Of a stretch of DNA of 64,000 bases, positions 18,027 through 28,398 are shown piece by piece. Numbering within the stretch: the first letter of the stretch is position 1; each line of letters starts with the position of its first letter. The notes beneath the pieces were generated by a model. The model was not told the DNA's origin, made no database searches, and worked only from the letters and a program-made list of their open reading frames with translations. The stretch is from CAVQNQ01 sp963714205 (GTDB lineage: Bacteria > Acidobacteriota > Terriglobia > Bryobacterales > Bryobacteraceae), in contig CAVQNQ010000001.1 in assembly GCA_963714205.1 (NCBI GenBank), positions 62,001-126,000 on the forward strand. Reading direction: 5' to 3'. Position numbers and translations under genes: made by a program.

Positions 18027-19670
18027 ATGAAACTTCGGTACATGCTGCCGTGCGCCGTCGCGCTGCTCGGTTTTGCTATGGCGGAGGCCCAGTCCATTTC
18101 CAGCTCTTCCATTCCGCACCTCGAGAAACGGGGAAAAGCCACCCAGTTGATCGTGGACGGCCGCCCGTTCCTGATCCTGGCGGGCGAGCTGACCAATTCG
18201 GCTTCCTCCAGCATGGAGTACATGGAGCCGTACTGGCCCAAACTGGCCGCGGCCAACATGAATACGGTCCTGGCGGCGGTTACGTGGGAGCTGGTGGAAC
18301 CCGAGCCGGGTAAGTTCGACTTTGCGCTGGCGGATGCCGCCATTCGCGAAGCCCGCCGGAACCACCTGCACCTGATCTTCCTGTGGTTTGGAAGCTGGAA
18401 GAACGGTGTTTCATCGTATTCGCCGCTATGGGTGAAGAAGAATCAGAAGCAGTACCCGCTGTTTCTGCCGGAAAACGGGCAGGTGCTCACCTACCTTTCG
18501 GTTTTCAAGGAGGCCAACTGGAAGGCGGACGCGAACGCTTTTGCCGCGCTGATGCGCCACATCCGCGAGGTGGATGGGGAAGCCCACACCGTGATCATGA
18601 TGCAGGTGGAGAACGAGGTGGGTTGCCCGGGCGGCTCGCGCGACCAGGTGCCGGAGGCCAAGGCCGCCTTCAACGCCCCTGTGCCGAAGCAGCTCATGGA
18701 TTACATGGTGAAGAACAAGGAGAACCTGGTCTCCGAGTTCCGCCAGTATTGGGAAGCGGCCGGCGGGAAGACCTCCGGAACATGGGCGGAGGTATTCGGC
18801 AGCCAGCTCATGACCAACGAGATCTTCATGGCCTGGCACTACGCGCAATACGTGGACAAAGTGGCTAAAGCCGGCAAGGCCGAATATCCGCTGCCCATGT
18901 TCATCAACGTGGATCTGGGCGAGTCCCTCGGCCAGTATTCGAGCGGTGGGGCGCTGCCCATCCAGTTGAACGTGTGGCAGCAGGGCGCGCCGGGCATCGA
19001 CATCGTCGGGCCGGATATCTATCTGCCGGACTTTGCGGAATGGTGCCGGCGCTACGACCGGTCCGGGAATCCGCTGTGGATTCCGGAAACCCGCGAGGAT
19101 GCCGCGAACGCCTTCTACGCGATCGGAAACCACGCCGCGATGGGCATTTCGCCCTTCGGCATCGAACGCCGCGCGGACGCTTCAACTCCCTTGGCCCAGG
19201 CGTATGGATTGCTGGCCCAGGCGGCTCCGGAGATTCTGGACGCGCAAGCCAAAGGCACCATCAAAGCGGTCTCGCTCGACGCCCGGCACCCCGCGGAAAG
19301 CGTGAAACTGGGAAACTACACCTTCGCATTCTCGGTGATCCGGATGCGGATGCCGCCGCCGGATGCCACCAACCAGGAGGCGCCCTCGTATGCCATCGTG
19401 ATTGCGACCGGGCCCGACGACTACGTGATCCTGGGCAGCGGGGTGCAAGCCACCTTCAATGGCCCGGGACCATCGGCGGCCGCGGTCGCCAAGCTGGAAG
19501 AGGGCACGTATGCGGATGGGCGCTGGGTGCCGGGGCGCCGCTTGAACGGCGACGATATCATGTTGAATTACGACGCCCAGAACAAGACCATCAAGAACGA
19601 ATCCGGGCAGGGGTTTCGACTGGCGGGGGGCGCTCCCAAAGCGCTTCACTTACAGATTTACGGCTATTGA
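18027..19670 (+). CDS. GH35/42-like DUF5597 beta-galactosidase, copy 4
   Basis: The fourth paralogue, 547 residues and intact, with a plain Sec signal peptide (cut near AEAQ, residue 17) rather than a VATQC-type one. The predicted acid/base is Glu197 (QVENEVG) and the nucleophile Glu354 (WIPETRED). The C-terminal DUF5597 domain contains GNYTFAFSVIRM and ends LQIYGY. It follows copy 3 by about 50 bases and precedes the GH31 gene by about 45 bases on the same strand, so copies 2-4 and GH31 could be one operon. Its sequence is the most divergent of the plus-strand copies, suggesting a different substrate. Confidence 0.88.
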   Translation: MKLRYMLPCAVALLGFAMAEAQSISSSSIPHLEKRGKATQLIVDGRPFLILAGELTNSASSSMEYMEPYWPKLAAANMNTVLAAVTWELVEPEPGKFDFALADAAIREARRNHLHLIFLWFGSWKNGVSSYSPLWVKKNQKQYPLFLPENGQVLTYLSVFKEANWKADANAFAALMRHIREVDGEAHTVIMMQVENEVGCPGGSRDQVPEAKAAFNAPVPKQLMDYMVKNKENLVSEFRQYWEAAGGKTSGTWAEVFGSQLMTNEIFMAWHYAQYVDKVAKAGKAEYPLPMFINVDLGESLGQYSSGGALPIQLNVWQQGAPGIDIVGPDIYLPDFAEWCRRYDRSGNPLWIPETREDAANAFYAIGNHAAMGISPFGIERRADASTPLAQAYGLLAQAAPEILDAQAKGTIKAVSLDARHPAESVKLGNYTFAFSVIRMRMPPPDATNQEAPSYAIVIATGPDDYVILGSGVQATFNGPGPSAAAVAKLEEGTYADGRWVPGRRLNGDDIMLNYDAQNKTIKNESGQGFRLAGGAPKALHLQIYGY

Positions 19671-19716
19671 GCGGCACATTCCGGTTTTCCGAAGTAAGTT
19701 TGGAGGAGGAGTCATT

Positions 19717-22088
19717 ATGCTTCGTTCATCATCCATAGCGGCCGCGACGTTGCTCGTCCTGCTATCCGGCGGCGTCGCGCATGCCCAAAGCCCACAGGTT
19801 GTACTGGACCGGGACGGCGGCACGATTGTTCTCGAGCCCTATGCCCCCAATATCGTCCGCGTCACGCTGAGCCTTCTGAAGGAGCCGGCGACGGCCGCTC
19901 CGGGCTATGGATTTGTGGCCAGCCCGTCCGCCCAAGGCTGGAGCCGGCAACAGGATGCCCAGGGCGACGTCTACCGGTCGCCGCGCCTGGTCGTCACCGT
20001 GGCGGCCAACCGCCCGCGCAAGCCCATGGCGACGGAATTGGATATCGCGAAGATTCTTCAACGGGTCCGCTCCTCCCGCTCACATTACGATCAGCACTCC
20101 CGGCGGCAAGAAGCTCGCGGAGATGACGGGCTGGTCGATGTCCGTGCCGAACTAACAAGGACGGCAACGCCAGCGTGTTGAATGACAGGCGCCCTTCGGA
20201 CCCGCCCTTTTACCAGGTCGGCGCGATCTTCGTTTCGCCCGATGACGAGCACTACTACGGCCTGGGCCAGAACCACGAAGGGTTTCTCGACCACCGCGGC
20301 CGCCGGATCGAATGCTGGCACAACTACACCGCCACCGCCGCTCCCAGCATGTGCATGCCGTTTCTGGTCACCAACAAGGGTTACGGCGTCATCTGGGACA
20401 ATCCCTCCAAGACGGTCATCGAGCCCGGCTTCAACGAGGAGACCCGCTGGACCTCCGAGGTGGGCGACCGGGTGAGCTTCTTCGTGATCGCCGGCGACAC
20501 CACTGACGAGATCTACGCCGGTTACCGGCAGCTTACCGGGGTCACGCAGATGCTCCCGAAAGCCGCCTACGGATTTATCCAGTGCAAGCAGCGATACACC
20601 TCGCAGGATGAGGTAATGGGGGTCGCCAAAGGCTACCGCGACCGGCATCTCCCTCTCGACGTGATCGTGGTCGACTGGTTCTATTGGACCAAGATGGGGC
20701 AACTCGATATCGATCCCGGCCCGTGGCCCGATCCAGCCGCGATGAACCGCCAGCTGCACGAAATGGGAATCCAGACCATGATCAGCGTGTGGCCCCGCTT
20801 CACGCCCGGAACCCGCTACTACGATTTCCTGGTCAGCAAGGGCTGGCTCGAGCACCTCGCCGACGGAACGCCCACCAACGGGTTGCCTTACGACCGCGCC
20901 GGCTCCGACATCGATACCACCAACCCGGAAGCGGGCCGCTGGTTCTGGGAGACCATCCGCGATAACATCCTCAGCAAAGGTTTCGATGCCCTCTGGTCCG
21001 ATGAAACCGAGCCCGATCTGCCCCCCAATGGCAGTTACTTCCACATCGGGCCCGGCACGCGCTATTTCAACGTCTACCCGCTGTTTCACACCGGGGCCCT
21101 CTATGACGGCTTCCGCCGGGACGTGAAGCATCGTGCCCTCATCCTCTCCCGCGATGCCTACCTGGGCGCTCAGCGCAACGGCACCATGTTCTGGTCCTCC
21201 GATATATACCCGACCTGGGACACCCTGAAGCGCCAGGTGCCCACGGGGCTCGATTTCACCGCGACGGGTATTGCATATTGGGGCAACGACATCGGCGGCT
21301 GGCAATATATGCCGCCGGAGCACCATCCCGCCCACACTCCGCTGCTCGATCCCTCCGATGCCCGCGACAACGTCGGCGGCTACGACGACTATCCGGAGCT
21401 CTACACCCGCTGGTTCGAGTACGGCGTCTTTCTGCCCATCTTCCGCACGCATGGCAGCCGCTTGTACAACGAGGTCTGGACCTACGGCAAGGCGGCCGAG
21501 CCGATTCTGGAGAAGTATCTGAAGCTGCGCTACCAGCTCATGCCCTACATCTACTCGCTGGGATACCGGACCCACGAGTCCGGCGCTCCCTACATGCGCG
21601 CGCTGTTCATGGACTTCCCCGGCGACCCGAACGTGGCCGGCCTGGGCGACGAGTACATGTTCGGTCCGGCGTTTCTGGTGGCCCCCGTCACGGAACAGGG
21701 CGCAACCAGCCGTTCGGTTTACCTGCCGGCCGGCGCGGACTGGTACAACTACTGGACCAACCAGCGCATCCACGGCGGGCAGACGATCCAGGTGAACGCT
21801 CCCATCGACACCCTGCCGCTGTTCGTTCGGGCCGGTTCCATTGTGCCCCTCGGGGAACCCGTCCAGAGCACCCGCGAAACGCAGAAACTGGCTCGCGTGC
21901 GGGTGTATCCTGGCGCGGACGCCGACTTCACCCTCTACGACGACGATGGAAAGACCTACGCTTATGAAGGCGGCGATCGGAGAATCACGCGCCTGCACTG
22001 GAACGATGCCGCCGGCACGCTCAGCCACGAGGGTTTCCAGGCCTGGACTGGCCCCGATGCCGGAATTCTGGAGATCGTAGGGCGGTAA
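19717..22088 (+). pseudogene. GH31 alpha-xylosidase/alpha-glucosidase, two frameshifts
   Basis: An exported GH31 enzyme, read in three pieces. The signal peptide (to AHAQ) and N-terminal beta domain run to about 20052. A short segment ITISTPGGKKLAEM in the next frame runs to about 20155. The rest starts at NDRRPSDPPFYQVG. The catalytic half is intact: the nucleophile Asp of ALWSDETEPD is at 21000-21002 and the acid/base Asp of FWSSDIYPTWD is at 21201-21203. GNDIGGWQ and the distal beta domain follow. A GGAGGAGG sequence precedes the ATG. Both shifts are single-base and fall in the poorly constrained N-terminal domain, so error and decay are both possible. It ends 7 bases from a convergent gene. 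Confidence 0.88.
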
Positions 22089-22095
22089 GGCAAGC

Positions 22096-25000
22096 TCAAC
22101 CGCGCACCTTCACCGCGAAGAGCGCATGATGGGCCAGAATGAACAGGGTGCGGCCATCGGCGCCGCCGAAAACGATGTCGATGGGACGTTCGGGCACGTC
22201 GATGCGAGCTATCTGCCTGCCCGCACGGTCATACACGAAGATCTGGCCGTTCGCCACGTACACATTGCCCTTTCGGTCAACGGCGACGCTTTCACCGCCG
22301 CGCTGGGCAAAGGGCTGCAAATCGCTGAGTGCGCCGTCAGCGCCCACTAACGCACTGTAAGTAATATCTTCCGAATCGCTGCTGACATAGATATGCTCGC
22401 CGGGAAGGGCGCTGAGGAAGCCGTAGGCGTCCAGATTGTCGGAGAAGCGCCAGCCCGCGATGGAATCGGCCGGCCCCTGCTGGAAGACGCGTCCAGCGGG
22501 CAGAAAGACGCTGCCGTCCGGCGAGACGTATTCCATGGTTTTGGGGGTGGACACATCTTGCGCGAACATCTGCGCCAGGTTCGTGTAAGTGAACGTGCTG
22601 AAGTCCAGTTGGGTTTTGAATTCCCCATTGTTCCAGTAATTGACCGGCAGAACGGCCCGCGCGCCCGGAAGCGGCTTGGTTTCCCGCGGCGCCAGAACCG
22701 TGATCTGATCTTTCGCCGATCCGGGACGAAAGCAATAGACGGTTCCCTCCGGTCCGGAAGAAGAAAGGACCACGAGGTCGCCCGCTTTGTCGAACGCCAG
22801 GTTCACGGGATCGAGCGGGCTGTCGCGCTCAATGGTGAGTCCTTCGGCCGCCGACCAGCCATAGATGCGCTGCTGATGGTGATCGACGAAATAGAGCTTG
22901 CCGGAACCATCCACAGCCGCGCCCGAAATGGAGTGGAATCCATCTTCCAGCCTCCGGACTTTCGACTCCGGCTCCAGCACCGTCGATGTATCAGCGGGAG
23001 GGGGAGTCGCCGGCTCAGCGGGAATGTCGAGTACGGCAAACTCCCGTTCGCGCGTCTCCAGATGATGCGTCACATCCTCAATGGAGTTCTCGTAGGGGAA
23101 TTTGCTGACGCGCAGGAAGGTGCCGCAACCGTTTTGGTCGCACGTGGCGTATCCGCTTTCGGCATTGATGTGAACGTTGCGGAAGTGGATCTCGGCGCAA
23201 TGATAGAGACGGACGGCGGCCGGAAAAGGCGCGCGCGAGCGCGTCACGCGATAACCGTGATAGTTAGCGACAGTGATGTTCTTCGACCAGTCCAACTCCA
23301 GCGATAAGGCTTCGGGGCTCTCGCCGGCCTCTTCTTCACTCTGGGGCGCGTTGATATCCCAATTTTCGACGTGATCGAGCTTGATCTCGGTGCGAACGTG
23401 ATGCTCGTTGGAAAGCTCGTAGACGTGACCGGGGGTCCGGGTGTCGGAGACATAGAATCCCGCTTGGGCGAAGGTGTCGGGAGTCCAGATGTCGGCAAAG
23501 GTCCCGCCGCCGCCGTGCGTGATCCAGAGACTGGGATAGTGCCCATCCCAGCGCTTGTGCAGATCGGGATCGGCTGTCTGGTTGTTGTTATAGGGACTCG
23601 TGCCGCTGCCATGGCCGCCCAGGAAGCGCACATCATCGATGAGCGACGCGGCCCCCGCGCACCACAGCACGCCCACGGCCCGCGGATTGGCGCCGCCCGT
23701 GAACACGCCGAAGCCGCGCAGGATGTTGGAGCCGCCGGGGGGCGCGGAAATCACCGGCCGGGGCGAACCCACACCTTGAAAGGCGGGCGCGCCATCCGGA
23801 AGGTCGAACTGAGTCAGGGTGGGGTGCAGCCCTATTAGCACCGTGTCGGGCTTCAACGCGAGCGTGTCGCTGACGATGTAATTCCCGCTCGGAAAATAGA
23901 GCACCCTATGCCCGTCAATCGCCTTCTGGATCGCAATGGTGTCGTCGGTTTTACCATCGCCGGCGACGCCCAGCGAGTGAACGTTCACCCAATCTCCAGC
24001 GGGTGGCAGCGCGGGAATGGTGGGAGGTAGTGCCGCCGGCATCGCGCTCAGACCTGTGGCGTCGTAGAGCATGCCGATGGCGCCGGTCATCCCCTCGCCG
24101 GGCACGATGAGTCCATAGTTGAAACTCCGGATCCGGTACACCGCCCCCTTGCCGGAAAGCTTCTTGCCGCTCTCGCGGAACAGAGCAAAAACAGGCACAT
24201 CCTGCAATACAACGTTTTCAAAACCGACTTCGGTCAACGGGCTGTTCTCATTGCTGACGATCACGGCCGCGCGCGAGATGTTCTCGAAACGGCTGTCCTT
24301 GACCCACAACTGGTCCGAGTACTGCGAATCTATATCGATGGCGGCCGGCACGTCGCGGAACGTATCGCGGATCAGGGTGAGTCCGGCCTCGTGCTCGCGA
24401 ATGGCAGCCTCGCGCTGATCCTGAAACAGGGAATCGATCAGCGTGAACTGCCAGGCGGGCGAAGTCTTGTCAGTCAGAACGCCGTAGCGCCCGCCATAGA
24501 TGCGCAGATCCTCGGCCTCGTTGCCGATCTCGGTCAATGCGGCGAGACCGGAACCGACATGGAAATCCATGTGGCTGAGATAAGAGTGCTGGGCGACGTG
24601 GAAGCGGATCGCGACCGCGGCCGGGTTGCCGTCGCCGATGTCGAAATCGATGTTGCTCATGGCCGAGTAGAACGTGCCGGCGCCGGCATCGGCGATTTCG
24701 CTATTGGGAGGCACGCTGTCCGGCGGTGGAAACGGCACGCGGAAGGCTCGTGCGGATGCGCGGCCGGGACGCATGCCGGCGAACATCACCATCACGCCCA
24801 CGCCTTTCTGAAAACCCGGCGTGTCGGCCGCCAGCAGAAAGACGGGGCGCGTTGCGCCGTAACCGAAGACGCGCACTCCCGGCCATATGTAGACGGTGCG
24901 CGTCAGCCGGTATCGGCCCGGCCCCACAAAAACAATTCCTTGCCCGGCGTTGTTATCGGCCTTGTCAATGGCAGCCTGGAGAGCAGCGCTGTCGTCGCTG

Positions 25001-25155
25001 ATTCCGTCGGCGCGAGCGCCGAATGCGGGGGCAGACAGATCAACCGCTCTTGGGTCGTCCGGGCGCGTGGCGATCACCGATGCCGCGAAAGCGGCAGATG
25101 AGATCCCATTGAACAGCATAGCGAGCAGGAGATTTCTTCCAATATGCCTGTGCAT
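22096..25155 (-). CDS. Double pectate-lyase-3 (GH55-like) protein with C-terminal beta-propeller
   Basis: An exported protein of 1019 residues; the signal peptide ends near AAFAAS (about residue 25). Two right-handed beta-helix domains of the Pectate_lyase_3/GH55 type are visible. Each opens with the typical motif: APAFGARADGISDDSAALQAA near residue 43 and HSLGVAGDGKTDDTIAIQKA near 394. From about 750 to the end, NHL/SMP-30-like repeats appear (ISGAAVDGSGKLYFVDHHQQRIYG and similar), suggesting a beta-propeller. Paired beta-helices are usual for exo-beta-1,3-glucanases and some lyases; the added propeller is uncommon and could bind ligand. No catalytic residue can be named with confidence. Confidence 0.8.
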   Translation of the reverse strand: MHRHIGRNLLLAMLFNGISSAAFAASVIATRPDDPRAVDLSAPAFGARADGISDDSAALQAAIDKADNNAGQGIVFVGPGRYRLTRTVYIWPGVRVFGYGATRPVFLLAADTPGFQKGVGVMVMFAGMRPGRASARAFRVPFPPPDSVPPNSEIADAGAGTFYSAMSNIDFDIGDGNPAAVAIRFHVAQHSYLSHMDFHVGSGLAALTEIGNEAEDLRIYGGRYGVLTDKTSPAWQFTLIDSLFQDQREAAIREHEAGLTLIRDTFRDVPAAIDIDSQYSDQLWVKDSRFENISRAAVIVSNENSPLTEVGFENVVLQDVPVFALFRESGKKLSGKGAVYRIRSFNYGLIVPGEGMTGAIGMLYDATGLSAMPAALPPTIPALPPAGDWVNVHSLGVAGDGKTDDTIAIQKAIDGHRVLYFPSGNYIVSDTLALKPDTVLIGLHPTLTQFDLPDGAPAFQGVGSPRPVISAPPGGSNILRGFGVFTGGANPRAVGVLWCAGAASLIDDVRFLGGHGSGTSPYNNNQTADPDLHKRWDGHYPSLWITHGGGGTFADIWTPDTFAQAGFYVSDTRTPGHVYELSNEHHVRTEIKLDHVENWDINAPQSEEEAGESPEALSLELDWSKNITVANYHGYRVTRSRAPFPAAVRLYHCAEIHFRNVHINAESGYATCDQNGCGTFLRVSKFPYENSIEDVTHHLETREREFAVLDIPAEPATPPPADTSTVLEPESKVRRLEDGFHSISGAAVDGSGKLYFVDHHQQRIYGWSAAEGLTIERDSPLDPVNLAFDKAGDLVVLSSSGPEGTVYCFRPGSAKDQITVLAPRETKPLPGARAVLPVNYWNNGEFKTQLDFSTFTYTNLAQMFAQDVSTPKTMEYVSPDGSVFLPAGRVFQQGPADSIAGWRFSDNLDAYGFLSALPGEHIYVSSDSEDITYSALVGADGALSDLQPFAQRGGESVAVDRKGNVYVANGQIFVYDRAGRQIARIDVPERPIDIVFGGADGRTLFILAHHALFAVKVRG

Positions 25156-25279
25156 TGCAGTATCTATTTGTTCTACCTCAAAGCGACTATGAGGGGAATG
25201 CCGGCCCGCTAAATTGTGTCCGCGAAACGCCAGCCATTGGCCTCTCTTATTGCGGAATCAGATATGCTTATATTGATTT

Positions 25280-26551
25280 GTGTTGACCGATCTCTATCGA
25301 TTGTTGCCGCCGGAAGGCGTGAAGATTCTGCTGGTCCTGTTTCTCGCCTTCCTGACCGGGTTGGAACGTGAGGAGCGACGCGTCGGCAGCGGGCAGTTCT
25401 TGTTCGGTGGCGTGCGCACGTATCCTCTTATCGGCCTTATCGCCTATGGCATTTCCTTGCTGGCGGAGGGAGGGGTCTGGCCGGTGACTGTGGGGTTCGC
25501 GGTGGTGGCGGGCTTCCTGATGCTGTCGTACCGCAACAAGTTGCAATCCGCCGGAACGGCCGGCATGACCTCCGAGATGTCGGCGCTCATCACTTACGTG
25601 GCGGCCGCGCTGGTGTATCGCGAACAGTTCTGGATCGCCACCACTCTCACCGTGGCCAGCATGTTGTTGCTGGAGCTGAAGGACGCACTGGAAGGTCTGA
25701 CCAGGCGCATCGCGCCCGAAGAGATCCTCACCTTCACCAAGTTTCTGCTGCTCACGGCGGTGATTCTGCCGGTGCTTCCCAACCGCGAATTTGGACCGTT
25801 CGGCATCAATCCGGCCAAGGTCTGGCTGGTGGTGGTGGCGGTGAGCACCGTTTCCTATGGCAGCTACGTGATCCAGAAGGTTACCAAGCCACAGGGCGGG
25901 GTGATGCTGGCGGCATTGCTGGGAGGCGCCTACTCCTCCACGGTGACGACCGTGGTCCTGGCCAGGCGCGCCAAGGTGGAGAATCGCCCGCATTTGTTTT
26001 CGGGAGCCACCCTGGTCGCATCCGGCATGATGTATCTGCGGATGGCGGGCCTCGTGACCATCTTCAACCGCGGCTTGATTGAGATCCTGGGAGTGCCGTT
26101 TCTGGTTCTAGCGGGGGCCGGCATCGGGTGCGGATGGTTGTGGAGCCGGATCCCCGATGCCAAGTCGCAAGACGTACAGCGTGAGTTCGAACCGAAGAAC
26201 CCCTTGGAACTGCGCGCCGCCCTGGGATTCGCGGTGCTCTTCGTCTCCATGCTGGTGGCCACGCACCTGGCGTTGACTTACCTGGGTAAGGCGGGCGTTT
26301 ACTCGCTGGCGGCCTTGATGGGCATGGCGGACGTCGATCCGTTCGTCATGGGAATGACACAGGCCGCCGGCGGCAATACCACACTGGGCGTGGCAGCGGC
26401 GGCGATTCTAATTGCCGCTTCCAGCAATAACCTGGTCAAAGGAGTTTGGGCATGCTCGCTGAGCGGCCGCAAGACGGGCGTGTTGAGCCTGGGTCTTCTG
26501 GCCGCCCTGGCGGTGGCGGGGCTCACTCCCCTGTTGTGGCTGGCGCGGTAA
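25280..26551 (+). CDS. MgtC/SapB family membrane protein with DUF4010
   Basis: A polytopic inner-membrane protein of 423 residues with about twelve hydrophobic segments. The N-terminal part carries the MgtC/SapB signature (FLAFLTGLEREERR...GGVRTYPLIGL). The C-terminal half corresponds to DUF4010 (GGAYSSTVTTVVLARR, MGMADVDPFV). Family members have been linked to magnesium homeostasis or ion transport, but the substrate is unproven. It starts at GTG 25280 with no good ribosome site; TTG 25283 is an alternative. It is divergent from the double beta-helix gene and is not obviously part of the carbohydrate programme. Confidence 0.85.
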   Translation: MLTDLYRLLPPEGVKILLVLFLAFLTGLEREERRVGSGQFLFGGVRTYPLIGLIAYGISLLAEGGVWPVTVGFAVVAGFLMLSYRNKLQSAGTAGMTSEMSALITYVAAALVYREQFWIATTLTVASMLLLELKDALEGLTRRIAPEEILTFTKFLLLTAVILPVLPNREFGPFGINPAKVWLVVVAVSTVSYGSYVIQKVTKPQGGVMLAALLGGAYSSTVTTVVLARRAKVENRPHLFSGATLVASGMMYLRMAGLVTIFNRGLIEILGVPFLVLAGAGIGCGWLWSRIPDAKSQDVQREFEPKNPLELRAALGFAVLFVSMLVATHLALTYLGKAGVYSLAALMGMADVDPFVMGMTQAAGGNTTLGVAAAAILIAASSNNLVKGVWACSLSGRKTGVLSLGLLAALAVAGLTPLLWLAR

Positions 26552-26576
26552 GATCTCGCGCAGCCGTCAAGAAACG

Positions 26577-26604
26577 CTGACGCGCGGACAGCGTCGGCTA
26601 TAAT
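26577..26604 (+). promoter_or_regulatory. Sigma-70-like promoter of the enolase-superfamily gene
   Basis: A perfect -10 box TATAAT at 26599-26604 follows a -35-like CTGACG at 26577-26582 after 16 bases. Transcription would start near 26611. AAGGAG at 26628-26633 then precedes the ATG at 26641 by seven bases. It is one of the clearest promoters in the window. Confidence 0.6.
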
Positions 26605-26640
26605 GAAGTTCATTTCAGCATTTCTCAAGGAGATAACAGG

Positions 26641-27933
26641 ATGCGTCGACGTTCTCTCTTCACTGGTGCTGCCGCTCTGGGCGCACTGCGGCTGATGGGC
26701 CCCCAGCCGGTGCAGGCGCAAACCAAAGCATCCGGCATCAAGATCACCGATGTCGAGGTCTGGCAGGTTGTGGGCAAGGAGCGGATGAGGGCATCCGGCC
26801 CCAATCAATATATGGTTCAACCAAGCCATGTCTACCCTGAGAACAGACCTGAAGTCTATGTGGAAAACACGAGGCCCTCGACTGAGACGACCACTGCCGC
26901 CAGCCGGGCTTTTTATGTAAAGATACTCACGAACGAAGGTTTGCAGGGATTCTATGGGACCATCAACCAGAATCAGGTCACTGCCCTTCTCGGGCGGCTG
27001 CGGGGATCTCTGATCGGCATGGATCCGCTCGCCATCGATACGATCTGGGATAAGTTGTATCGCGGCAATAACCACGGCTACGCCGGAGACTTCATGGAGG
27101 GGCTGAGTTCGATAGATATTTGTCTGTGGGACCTGAAGGCGAAATTCTGCGGAATGCCGGTATACAAGCTGCTCGGCGGTTCCCGGACGACGATCGATTG
27201 CTATGCCAGCGCCCTGCGTTTTTCCGTGGCGGAACAAGGTCTGATTCAGAAATACGCCGCTCAACTCAAGGCGGAAGGTTACAAGGCTCAGAAATGGTTT
27301 TTCGCCTATGGGCCGTCGGACGGCGATTGGGGAATTGAACAGAATGTAATGCTGGTCAGGACCGTCCGCGAAACCCTCGGGGAGCATTATTCGATCTACT
27401 TCGACGCTTTTGAGGGATGGGACCTGAACTATTCGATCAAGATGTTCAGGAGCGTGGAACAGTACCGGCCAGACTGGATAGAGGAACCGGTTATGCGGGA
27501 AGATGTCGACGCTTTCGCCCGCCTGCGGCAGTTGTTCTCCATCCCCGTAGCCACCGGCGAACATACTTACGGCCGCTGGTCAATCCGTGGATTGATCAGG
27601 GCCAACGCCATCGATATCATCCAGAGCGACCCGGAATGGTGCGGCGGCATCAGCGAGACGATTAAGATCTGCCACCTCGCTTCGGCGCACGACCTCATTG
27701 TCAGCCCCCACAATCAGCGGTCGATTGCCCTGGCTCATGTCATCGCCAGCCAGCCCCCGACGGTATGCCCCATCATGGAATATCAGGTCAACCTTCAGCC
27801 GGGTCTGGCTTATTTCGAGAAAAACCCGATCATTCCGCCGAAAAACGGACAAATCGCAGTGCCCGACCGCCCCGGATTCGGGATTGAACTCGACGAATCG
27901 AAGATCGAACGCATGGAGAAAGTCACAGCGTAA
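26641..27933 (+). CDS. Enolase-superfamily sugar-acid dehydratase/racemase-like protein, exported
   Basis: A mandelate racemase/muconate lactonizing-type enzyme of 430 residues. The three metal ligands are visible at regular spacing: Asp255 (YFDAFEGWD), Glu281 (WIEEPV) and Glu307 (ATGEH). KAQKW, near residue 218, is the likely K-x-K-type base region. The start MRRRSLFTGAAALG has a twin-arginine-like signal, so it probably acts outside the cytoplasm, which is unusual for sugar-acid dehydratases but common in Acidobacteriota and Planctomycetes. The substrate is unknown; galactonate- or rhamnonate-type acids would fit the hydrolases around it. It has its own promoter. Confidence 0.86.
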   Translation: MRRRSLFTGAAALGALRLMGPQPVQAQTKASGIKITDVEVWQVVGKERMRASGPNQYMVQPSHVYPENRPEVYVENTRPSTETTTAASRAFYVKILTNEGLQGFYGTINQNQVTALLGRLRGSLIGMDPLAIDTIWDKLYRGNNHGYAGDFMEGLSSIDICLWDLKAKFCGMPVYKLLGGSRTTIDCYASALRFSVAEQGLIQKYAAQLKAEGYKAQKWFFAYGPSDGDWGIEQNVMLVRTVRETLGEHYSIYFDAFEGWDLNYSIKMFRSVEQYRPDWIEEPVMREDVDAFARLRQLFSIPVATGEHTYGRWSIRGLIRANAIDIIQSDPEWCGGISETIKICHLASAHDLIVSPHNQRSIALAHVIASQPPTVCPIMEYQVNLQPGLAYFEKNPIIPPKNGQIAVPDRPGFGIELDESKIERMEKVTA

Positions 27934-27969
27934 TATCGCGGAAGTATCCCCAGGTTTCGCTGTCCGGGT

Positions 27970-28398
27970 TCACTTCTGCTTGAGCAGCTTGCCGGTCTCC
28001 TTGTCCCATTCGCGGGTACGGACCGCCATACGGTGTTTGCCGTGGCAATCGGTGCAAACCTTCGCCTTCAGATCGGCGGCGGAGACGCTGTCTTTGTGTT
28101 TCGGATGGCACTCCTCACACATCGCCGCGATCTTGGATCGGGGGTACATCTTCTCGGGCGGTGTCACGTTGTCTTCATCGCTGCAATGTGCGTTCGAAGT
28201 GCCGTGACATTGGTCGCAAGTAATGTCCTCTTTCAAATGGATCGTCGCCAGTTCCTCGGTCTTGAAGTTGACGTGGCAAACCAGGCAGCGATCGTTGCCC
28301 GCGGCCCGCGCCGTGGCCGGCGCAAGAAAGAAAGCGGCCACGGCCACGGCGAGATACGCAGAAATGTGCGCTAGACGTATTCCCATTTCTTGAGCCAT
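27970..28398 (-). CDS. Small tetraheme c-type cytochrome
   Basis: An exported protein of about 142 residues with four CxxCH haem-binding motifs: CLVCH, CDQCH, CEECH and CTDCH. There are enough nearby His residues for bis-His ligation. The signal peptide ends near ATARAAG. The start at 28398 is preferred (GGAA eight bases upstream); 28386 is possible. It overlaps the end of the upstream oxidoreductase gene by 28 bases, so the two are probably co-translated. It could pass electrons between a periplasmic oxidoreductase and the membrane chain, but the partner is inferred from position only. Confidence 0.85.
   Translation of the reverse strand: MAQEMGIRLAHISAYLAVAVAAFFLAPATARAAGNDRCLVCHVNFKTEELATIHLKEDITCDQCHGTSNAHCSDEDNVTPPEKMYPRSKIAAMCEECHPKHKDSVSAADLKAKVCTDCHGKHRMAVRTREWDKETGKLLKQK

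Noticed and set aside
20091..22028. A 645-codon minus-strand frame opposite the GH31 gene
   Set aside because: The plus strand has catalytic GH31 motifs throughout; the opposite frame is a composition shadow.
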